From the NCBI RefSeq assembly GCF_030717945.1, contig NZ_JAVAIM010000001.1, positions 991,131 through 1,055,130 on the forward strand: a stretch of DNA of 64,000 nt. Reading direction: 5' to 3'. Source of the DNA: Qipengyuania profundimaris (lineage in GTDB: Bacteria > Pseudomonadota > Alphaproteobacteria > Sphingomonadales > Sphingomonadaceae). The notes under the pieces are model-generated. The model was not told where the DNA came from. It saw nothing but the letters and a program-made list of their open reading frames with translations, and searched no databases. The translations under genes and the position numbers were made by a program. This document shows positions 26,874 to 36,254 of this stretch, piece after piece; the first letter of the stretch is position 1, and every line of letters begins with the position of its first letter.

Positions 26874-28325
26874 GTGAGCACGCAGATCACCATCGGCCAT
26901 GACGCCACCGGCAAACCGGTCGAGTTCGATGTCGAGGAACTGCTCGCCACGCGCCTGCTGGTGCAGGGCAATTCGGGCAGCGGCAAGTCGCACCTGCTGC
27001 GCCGCCTGCTGGAGGAAAGCGCCGGCATGGTGCAGCAGGTGGTGATCGATCCCGAAGGCGATTTCCCTTCGCTGGCCGAGGAATTCGGCCATGTGGTCAT
27101 CGACGGCGCGGCCTATTCTCCGGGCGAGATCGAAGCGCTGGCCCGTCGCATCCGCGAACACCGGGCCAGCGTTGTGCTCGATCTCGACGGGCTGGAGGTG
27201 GAACAACAGATCCGCTGCGCCGCGCAATTCCTGACCGCGCTGTTCGATGCTCCGCGCGAGCATTGGTACCCGGCGCTGGTGGTGGTGGACGAGGCGCAGA
27301 TGTTCGCCCCCTCCGCTGCGGGCGAGATGGCCGAGGACACGCGCCGCATGACGCTGTCGGCCATGACCAACCTCATGTGTCGTGGGCGTAAGCGCGGCCT
27401 CGCTGGCATCGTCGCGACGCAGCGACTGGCGAAGCTCGCCAAGAACGTCGCCGCCGAGGCGTCGAACTTCCTCATGGGGCGCACCTTTCTCGACATCGAC
27501 ATGGTCCGCGCTGCCGACCTGCTCGGCATGGAGCGGCGGCAGGCGGAGCGTATTCGCGAGCTGGAGCGCGGGCATTTCCTCGCGCTCGGTCCGGCGATCA
27601 CGCGGCTGCCGCTGGCGTGCAAGATCGGCCCGGTGAAGACCGGCCATCAGGCGCGCGCCGAAGGGTTGATGGCGCTACCCGATACCGCGCCTGCCGACAT
27701 GGAAGCGCTGCTGACACGCGACCTTGCGGGAGACGTCGCAAAAGCTGCACCGCCTCCGCCGCCGTCCGCACCGCGGGTCGAGGACGTCGAGCAGAGTATC
27801 GCGCGAGCGGAAGAGCGTCAGGTTGCGCCGCCCGCCGAAACGCGCGCCACCTCCGCCGTGGCAGAGCAGATCGAGGCGATCATCCGTGCGATGGCGATCG
27901 AGGAGGGCATCTCCTTCCAGTCCGCCAGCGCGCAATACCAGACCTTCCTCACCCGATGCCGACGCGAGCGGATCATCGGCCCCATGCCCGACATGCGCGC
28001 CTTCCGCCGCCGCTTCGCCATGGCGGGCGCCGGTTTGGACGAGCTGCCGGAAGGTACTGCCGCGCGCATCATGGAACTGGCCGAGGCGGTCGAGGAAGAT
28101 TTGCTCGCACCCTTCCTGGTGATCGCTCGCGCCGCTCATGCGGGCGAAACGCAGGTCGACGAGGAGGCGCTTGCCCGTGCCTATGGCACCAGTTCGCCCG
28201 GACGCATCCGCCGCCTGCTCGACCACCTCGAGCGGCAGGGCCTCGTCGTCGTGCGCGAGGACTTCGGGGGGGATCGCACGGTGATGGTGCCCGGCCTAGG
28301 CGACTTAGCGACTGCCGCCGAATAG
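26874..28325 (+). CDS. P-loop ATPase (DUF87/HerA-like) with C-terminal winged helix
   Basis: 483 aa. Walker A GNSGSGKS at residues 32-39, an IDPEGDFPSL motif (compare HerA IDPHGEY) and Walker B LVVVDEAQ near 135. FVATQRL-like sensor (GIVATQRLAKLAKN) follows. The C-terminal ~130 residues end in a winged-helix-like segment (GRIRRLLDHLERQGLVVV), suggesting nucleic-acid or protein binding. The start is GTG at 26874, directly before the first strand. A distinct family from the ATPase at 104-2095. Its last 21 bases overlap the convergent acyl-CoA dehydrogenase gene. Function unknown. Confidence 0.85.
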   Translation: MSTQITIGHDATGKPVEFDVEELLATRLLVQGNSGSGKSHLLRRLLEESAGMVQQVVIDPEGDFPSLAEEFGHVVIDGAAYSPGEIEALARRIREHRASVVLDLDGLEVEQQIRCAAQFLTALFDAPREHWYPALVVVDEAQMFAPSAAGEMAEDTRRMTLSAMTNLMCRGRKRGLAGIVATQRLAKLAKNVAAEASNFLMGRTFLDIDMVRAADLLGMERRQAERIRELERGHFLALGPAITRLPLACKIGPVKTGHQARAEGLMALPDTAPADMEALLTRDLAGDVAKAAPPPPPSAPRVEDVEQSIARAEERQVAPPAETRATSAVAEQIEAIIRAMAIEEGISFQSASAQYQTFLTRCRRERIIGPMPDMRAFRRRFAMAGAGLDELPEGTAARIMELAEAVEEDLLAPFLVIARAAHAGETQVDEEALARAYGTSSPGRIRRLLDHLERQGLVVVREDFGGDRTVMVPGLGDLATAAE

Positions 28326-29480
28326 CTGGCGTCCGGCGAGATCGAGCATGATCTCTTCGCTGCCCCCGCCGATCGCATTGACGCGCACCTCGCGGTAAAT
28401 CCGCTCCACCTTGCTGCCGGTGATGTAACTTGCCCCGCCAAGGACCTGCGCCGCCTCGCGGGCGACGGATTCGAGCATGCGCGTCGCCTGCACCTTCAGC
28501 ATGGCGAAATCGGCCGGGCGGTCGCGCCCCTCGCGCACCTGCCAGGCGCACAGGTCCACCCAGGCTTGCGTCGCCTCGATCTGGCGTTCCATATCGGCCA
28601 GCTTGATGCGGATCGACTGGTGGCCGACCAGCGGCTTGCCGAAGGTCTCGCGGTTCTCCGCCCACTCCGCTGCTTCGGCCATTGCGACCCGGGCAAAGGC
28701 GCAGCAACCCATCGCCATGCCGAGCCGCTCGCTGTTGAAATTGCGCATGATGCCGATGAAGCCGCCGTTCTCCGGACCGATGAGGTTTTCCGCCGGTACG
28801 CGCACATCGCTGAAATGGATCGCGGCCGTATCCGAACAGCGCCAGCCCATCTTGTCGAGCCGGGTGCGCTCCACCCCTTCGCTGTCCATGTCTATCAGCA
28901 GCAGCGAGATTCCCCCTCCGCCCGGCCCGCCGGTGCGCGCCGCGCAGGTCAGCCAGTCGGCCCGCATGCCGGAGGTGATGAACATCTTGCCGCCGTTCAC
29001 GACGTAATCGTCGCCATCGCGTACGGCAGTGGTCGAAAGACTGGCGACGTCCGATCCGCCGCCTGCTTCGGTAATGCCGAGGGCGATGATCTTCTCCCCC
29101 GCGAGGACCGGCGGAGCTACGCGCTGTTTCAGTTCGTCCGATCCGAGAGCGAGGACGGGAGGGAGCCCGATGCCGTGCGTCATCAGCGAAGCGCCGAGCC
29201 CGCCGGCCCCCACGGCTGCCAGTTCTTCCGTCACGACCAGGCCGTGGAAGATGTCGAACCCTTCCTCGTGCCCGCCATATTTCTCCGGATAACGTAGCCC
29301 TAGGATTCCCGCTTCGGCGGCTTTTCGGTGCAATTCGCGTGGCAATTCGCCCTCGGCTTCCCACCTGTCGATATGCGGCGCGATTTCGCGGGTAACGAAG
29401 CGCCGCACGCTTTGCGCGAGCGCTTCGTGGGTTTCGTCATAGAAGGGGGAACGGGCGCGCCAGTCGTCGAATGCTGTCAT
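28305..29480 (-). CDS. Acyl-CoA dehydrogenase
   Basis: 391 aa flavoenzyme introducing the alpha-beta double bond into acyl-CoA. Family landmarks: ITEAGGGSDVASLSTTA (flavin-binding AMTEPxAGSD-type motif), MFITSGMRADW, DKMGWRCSDTAAIHF, and the C-terminal IYREVRVNAIGGGSEEIM. The ATG at 29480 fits the family start; the frame is open further upstream. Chain-length specificity is unknown. It overlaps the convergent ATPase gene by 21 bases. Confidence 0.93.
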   Translation of the reverse strand: MTAFDDWRARSPFYDETHEALAQSVRRFVTREIAPHIDRWEAEGELPRELHRKAAEAGILGLRYPEKYGGHEEGFDIFHGLVVTEELAAVGAGGLGASLMTHGIGLPPVLALGSDELKQRVAPPVLAGEKIIALGITEAGGGSDVASLSTTAVRDGDDYVVNGGKMFITSGMRADWLTCAARTGGPGGGGISLLLIDMDSEGVERTRLDKMGWRCSDTAAIHFSDVRVPAENLIGPENGGFIGIMRNFNSERLGMAMGCCAFARVAMAEAAEWAENRETFGKPLVGHQSIRIKLADMERQIEATQAWVDLCAWQVREGRDRPADFAMLKVQATRMLESVAREAAQVLGGASYITGSKVERIYREVRVNAIGGGSEEIMLDLAGRQLFGGSR

Positions 29481-29605
29481 GGGCGCGAGACTTGCGCGGA
29501 GCGAGGCTGCGGTCAATCGCGAAGAAAAATCCGCCTGCCCTCTCGCCAAGCGCGGGCACACCCCTATATCCGACTAACACACCTCGCAGATTTTATTGGT
29601 GAGGG

Positions 29606-29634
29606 CTTGTGTTGCATAATCGCAACACCATATT
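29606..29634 (+). promoter_or_regulatory. Heat-shock-like promoter with internal palindrome, upstream of clpB
   Basis: CTTG at 29606-29609 and CACCATAT ending at 29633 are separated by about 18 bases and resemble an RpoH (sigma-32) promoter. A perfect 7-bp inverted repeat (GTGTTGC, 6-bp spacer, GCAACAC; 29609-29628) fills the spacer. It is 31 bp from the clpB ATG. Confidence 0.5.
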
Positions 29635-29665
29635 CGAGCGGATATTCAAACACAGGGGTTTCCAG

Positions 29666-32242
<2,577 letters not shown>

Positions 32243-32293
32243 GGCAGTCGTCTGCTCGCCGGGGGCGTTCCCTGGCAGCAGCCGCCAAACGAA

Positions 32294-32321
32294 AAAGGGC
32301 CCCGGTTTCCCGGGGCCCTTT
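32294..32321. terminator. Bidirectional rho-independent terminator
   Basis: Perfect 12-bp stem AAAGGGCCCCGG / CCGGGGCCCTTT with a TTTC loop, T-rich on both strands. It lies between convergent clpB and the TonB receptor gene. Confidence 0.88.
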
Positions 32322-32353
32322 CTTTTGGTCCGAAGGTCGCCCTTCGTTCGAAC

Positions 32354-35300
32354 TTACAGTTCGATGTTGAAACCGGCGTACCAGTAACGACCGAAGTTGT
32401 CGTACGGTTCGCCGCCGGCGATGCCGAGCTGGCCGAAGGGCGGCTTCACGTCGAACGCGTTGTCCACGCCGAGGTAGAAGCTGAACTCTTCCTGCACATC
32501 CCAGGTGATGCGGAAGTTGTTGTAGATCTTATCCGAGAAGGTCGGATCTGCATACTGGTCCGCATTGGCCGGATCGAGGGTGACGAGTTCGCCCGGGGTA
32601 CAGGTACCACCCGAAGAACCGACCACACCCGACGTCGGGCACAGGCCCTGGTACGGGTTCTGGTTCTCGTAAGCGCTCTTGTACATCGGACCGATGTAAC
32701 GCGCCGACCAGGTCAGGGCGACATCGCCGAAATCGTAAGTCGTATTGAGCGAGGCGGCCCAGTCGGGATCGCCCAGTTCGCTCTTGATACGGTTCGGATT
32801 GATCGGCGAGGTCGGATCTTCGAAGAAGTTCAGCTTGAGCAGGTGCGTTGCGATTGCGCGCACGCTCAAACGGTTACCATTGTCGAAGGTCCGGTTGTAC
32901 CGCACGTCGATGTCGATGCCTTCGGTTTCGCGCGAAGCGAAGTTGATACCACCCGAAAGCACGGCCGGCTCGATGAAGAGGCCGGTGGTCGCATCGCGGC
33001 TGACCGTCGTACAGAAGGGGTTATCGATACCGGTTGGCGAATCGTAACAGTTGTTGAGGATCGTCTGAGCGCCGAGGACGGCGATCTGATCTTCAATCTC
33101 GATGTTGTAGTAATCGACCGTTACGCTGAAGCCGGGCAGGAACCGCGGCTCGAGAACCACGCCGAGGGTAAGGGACTTGCCCTTTTCTTCGGTCAGGTTC
33201 GGGTTACCGCCGGAGGTGAAGCCGGTCGACGCCGTACGCGCAAGGCAGTTGGTGAACCGATCGCCGACCGCAACCGGGAACGAGCTACCGGCACAGGCCG
33301 CTGCAATGGCAGCATTGACCGTAGTCGGAACACCATCCGCGGCACAGTTTGCTGCACGGTTCGGGTTGTTGTTGATCGCACCCGTATCGCGGTCACAGGG
33401 GTCCGCCAGGAAGGCGAAGTTCTGCGACTGCGGCGAGTAGAGATCGCTCAGCGTCGGCGCACGAACCGAAACGGCGTAACCTGCACGGAAGCGGATGTCC
33501 GGGATCGGTGCGTAGATGCCGTTCACGTTCCACGAGAAGGTCGTGCCGGTTGCGGTGTTGTAGTCCGAAACACGTGCTGCACCGTTGAGGGTCAGCTCTT
33601 CGGCGAAGGGCAGGTCGGCCAGCAGCGGAACGCGAAGTTCGCCGAAAGCTTCCTTGACCTTCAGGGCCGGCGGATCGAACGGCTGGATGGCGTTCAGGAA
33701 CGTGCCGCCGCTGGCGGTCAGTTCGTCGAACGCTTCGAAAGCACGCTCTTCACGGTATTCACCGCCGATTGCGAAAGCGATCGGGCCACCCGGAAGTTCG
33801 AACAGACCCGACAGGTCACCAGCCAGCGAAGCCAGAACCACGAACTGTTCGGCATTGCCTTCGCGGCGACCGGTCGTGTTGACATAGTCCAGAGCTGCCT
33901 GGCTCGGAGCACCGAAGCCGAACAGGTTGATCGGCACACAGTTCGGGTCGTCGTTGCTCGGATCGGAGTCCGCATTGATGCGGCAGACCGGGTTACCGGC
34001 ACCGTTCAGGACGGCATCGGCAGCCAGGTTGAAGCCTGCCGGGTTACCGTCGAGATCGAACAGGACGAGGTTGTTCAGCGAACGAAGGTCGGTTTCGAGA
34101 CGACCGTAGTTGGCCGAAAGCTCGTAGTTCCAGTCATCGTTGAACGTGCCTTCGATACCGCCGACGATGCGATAGGTCTCGCGCGTCTGCAGTTCGCCGC
34201 GTCCACCGAAGTCGATGTTGAAGCGCGAGAGCGGAACGGTTTCCGTGTTGGTCCGTCCGGCCGAGCAGAGGCCGAAGCTCTGCAGCGTGCCGAGCGCCTG
34301 ATCGTTCAGGAAGGCGTTGTCGCAGAACAGCGGGTTGCCGCCAACGAAGGTCGGGCCGCCGACGAAGAAGCTCGGCTGGCCTTCCTGGATTGCTTCGAGA
34401 CGAACATACTTCGCTTCGACGAACGGACGGAAAGCGTCGGTAACGTCGAAACGGGCAAGAATGTTCGCCGTGTAGCGCTCGAGACCCGCAGCAAGCTGAC
34501 CGGTGTTGCGAAGCGTGGAACCGCCACCGCCGATGTCGTTGCCCGAGAAGGGCAGGTTTTCATCGGGTTCGTCGATGATCAGGTTGCCATTGGGGGCGAA
34601 GCGCAGGAACACGCCGCCGCCGAGGCCGCCAAGCGTACCACCGTCGGAGATCGAACCGTTGCGAACGCCGCAGATGGGTTCGAGGTCGGTGATGCCGTCG
34701 CTACCGAAGGGACCTTCGTCACTCTGGTCGTCGCTGACGACGTTATATTGGCAACGGCCGCTATAGGCGCCGGTCAGATCGTCGCGCTGACGGAAGTACA
34801 GCGGGTCCGACTTGGCGTATTCGCCGGAAACCGCGATGTTGCCGCGACCGTCGGCGAAGTTCTTGCCGTAGGTTGCGGAGATAAAGCGGGTCGCACGGTC
34901 GCCTTCTTCCGAGATGCCGGCCTGGCCGCGAACGGCGAAACCTTCGAAGTCGCGCTTGAGGATGAAGTTCACCACGCCGGCAACAGCGTCCGAACCGTAA
35001 ACGGCGGAGTTACCACCGGTCACCACATCGACACGCTCGAGCAGGTCGACCGGGATCGTGTTGACGTCGACGATGAAGTCGCCCGGCAGAGCCGTGATGT
35101 GGCGCTTGCCGTTGACGAGGACCAGCGTACGACTGGTGCCGAGGCCACGAAGGTCGAGCAGGTTGAGGCCGGCCGTACCGATGAAGCGGGTGGAGTTGCC
35201 CTGGCTGAAGGTGGTGCGCAGCGACGGAAGATCGTTCAGCGCGTCGCCGAGCGAGATGTCGCCCTGGTTGGTCAGGTCTTCGGCGGTAACGCTGGTGACC

Positions 35301-35533
35301 GGAACCGGCGATTCGAGGTTCGGACGCGCAATACGCGAACCCGAAACGATGATGGCGTTTGCCGGAGCCGGATCGACGACAGCATCCGGGCCTTCGTCGG
35401 CCGTGTCGGACGCGTCCTGCTCGGACGTGTCGACGTCCTGCGCATAGGCCGGATTGGCCAGCGCAAGGGCGGCGAGACCGGCACCGGTAAACAGCGCGGC
35501 CCGTCCACCCATGGTGGAAAAGGTCTTCTTCAT
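32354..35533 (-). CDS. TonB-dependent receptor (first of two)
   Basis: 1059 aa outer-membrane transporter. Signal peptide ends near ANPAYA-QD. After an acidic spacer comes a TonB-box-like AIIVSGSRI, the plug domain (LRGLGTSRTLVLVNGKRH) and a large beta-barrel ending in the aromatic motif YWYAGFNIEL. Substrate unknown; several extracellular loops carry paired cysteines (for example CDRD, CAADG). The ATG at 35533 begins the signal peptide (MKKTFSTMGG) and follows a GGGGA ribosome-binding site. It is related in N-terminal sequence to the second receptor at 36255-39164. Confidence 0.94.
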   Translation of the reverse strand: MKKTFSTMGGRAALFTGAGLAALALANPAYAQDVDTSEQDASDTADEGPDAVVDPAPANAIIVSGSRIARPNLESPVPVTSVTAEDLTNQGDISLGDALNDLPSLRTTFSQGNSTRFIGTAGLNLLDLRGLGTSRTLVLVNGKRHITALPGDFIVDVNTIPVDLLERVDVVTGGNSAVYGSDAVAGVVNFILKRDFEGFAVRGQAGISEEGDRATRFISATYGKNFADGRGNIAVSGEYAKSDPLYFRQRDDLTGAYSGRCQYNVVSDDQSDEGPFGSDGITDLEPICGVRNGSISDGGTLGGLGGGVFLRFAPNGNLIIDEPDENLPFSGNDIGGGGSTLRNTGQLAAGLERYTANILARFDVTDAFRPFVEAKYVRLEAIQEGQPSFFVGGPTFVGGNPLFCDNAFLNDQALGTLQSFGLCSAGRTNTETVPLSRFNIDFGGRGELQTRETYRIVGGIEGTFNDDWNYELSANYGRLETDLRSLNNLVLFDLDGNPAGFNLAADAVLNGAGNPVCRINADSDPSNDDPNCVPINLFGFGAPSQAALDYVNTTGRREGNAEQFVVLASLAGDLSGLFELPGGPIAFAIGGEYREERAFEAFDELTASGGTFLNAIQPFDPPALKVKEAFGELRVPLLADLPFAEELTLNGAARVSDYNTATGTTFSWNVNGIYAPIPDIRFRAGYAVSVRAPTLSDLYSPQSQNFAFLADPCDRDTGAINNNPNRAANCAADGVPTTVNAAIAAACAGSSFPVAVGDRFTNCLARTASTGFTSGGNPNLTEEKGKSLTLGVVLEPRFLPGFSVTVDYYNIEIEDQIAVLGAQTILNNCYDSPTGIDNPFCTTVSRDATTGLFIEPAVLSGGINFASRETEGIDIDVRYNRTFDNGNRLSVRAIATHLLKLNFFEDPTSPINPNRIKSELGDPDWAASLNTTYDFGDVALTWSARYIGPMYKSAYENQNPYQGLCPTSGVVGSSGGTCTPGELVTLDPANADQYADPTFSDKIYNNFRITWDVQEEFSFYLGVDNAFDVKPPFGQLGIAGGEPYDNFGRYWYAGFNIEL

Positions 35534-35580
35534 GATTGTCAGTCCCCTACTCAAGCCGGGGTTGTCCGGCTGATGCTGCG

Positions 35581-35609
35581 ATAAAAGCAAGCGTTTGGGG
35601 CGGACGCAA
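35581..35609 (-). promoter_or_regulatory. Candidate sigma-70 promoter for the first TonB receptor
   Basis: On the minus strand TTGCGT (35609-35604) and TTTTAT (35586-35581) are separated by 17 bases, 47 bp ahead of the receptor ATG. The hexamers match the consensus only partly. Confidence 0.4.
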
Positions 35610-35713
35610 GCAATGCCTAGGCGAAAACCCTTGGGGGAGGGCAGTTCACGACCGAAGGGTCACCAATTTGCAACAGTTTTGCAAGATCATCCGACCTTGC
35701 GGAGCAGAAACGC

Positions 35714-35821
35714 ATGGCCGACATCCGGCGCGCCCTGTCGAACCCCCTCGAATTGAAGGTTTGGCTCGATTTCATGAAGGCAGGAAGGCCGATCTGGCTG
35801 GATGGCCGGCTGATGGATTAG
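35714..35821 (+). CDS. Possible small ORF of 35 codons
   Basis: ATG at 35714 preceded by GGAG at good spacing. The product starts MADIRRALSNPLELKVWLDFM and ends in WLDGRLMD. Its TAG overlaps the stop of the convergent exported protein by three bases. The composition looks protein-like, but there is no family and no context, so it may be chance or a remnant. It lies in the 284-bp gap upstream of the first TonB receptor. Confidence 0.2.
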   Translation: MADIRRALSNPLELKVWLDFMKAGRPIWLDGRLMD

Positions 35822-36129
35822 TTGCCGCCGCAGATGCTCGCGTCGCTGCAAACGCCTTCGCGATTGGCGAGCCGTCCCGCCTCGTCGCGAGTCTCGCTGT
35901 AAAAGGCGATCCATTCGTCACGTGTCTTGCACAGCCGCTCCTTCTTCGCCCGCGAGCCGGTTACCTTGAAGGATTTGCAGATTTTCGCATCATCGCCTGC
36001 GTCAGGCTTATCACTCTCGGTCGTGCGAGTTTCAGCGGATGTAGTCTGTTTCGAATTCGACTGCATGCTGTGCACGGGCGTCGTGAGAGCGCACAGGCTC
36101 AGGGCGATGATGGCGGTGGCTGTTTTCAT
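35818..36129 (-). CDS. Small exported cysteine-containing protein
   Basis: 103 aa. Signal peptide (MKTATAIIALSLCALTTPVHS), a Thr/Ser-rich linker, then a compact region with ICKSFKVTGSRAKKERLCKTRDEW and two more cysteines near the end (GVCSDASICGGN). Short periplasmic proteins with a C..VTGSR..K..C..W pattern are common in Sphingomonadales, function unknown. It sits between the two TonB receptor genes, same strand. The second receptor's terminator lies just upstream, so it is separately transcribed. Confidence 0.75.
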   Translation of the reverse strand: MKTATAIIALSLCALTTPVHSMQSNSKQTTSAETRTTESDKPDAGDDAKICKSFKVTGSRAKKERLCKTRDEWIAFYSETRDEAGRLANREGVCSDASICGGN

Positions 36130-36200
36130 GATGAAATCCTTCAGCGATCAAATCGCAGTGCTGTGTGCGGGATGAATAATCCGTAGGAGTGATAGCTTAT

Positions 36201-36230
36201 AAAAAAAGGGGCGGCAACAGCCGCCCCTTT
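36201..36230 (-). terminator. Rho-independent terminator of the second TonB receptor
   Basis: On the minus strand, AAAGGGGCGGC / GCCGCCCCTTT arms with a 4-base loop are followed by an uninterrupted T run (complement of the A7 at 36201-36207). It starts 25 bp after the receptor stop. Confidence 0.88.
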
Positions 36231-36254
36231 CTCTAGTCGATTACCTTCGGAAGA

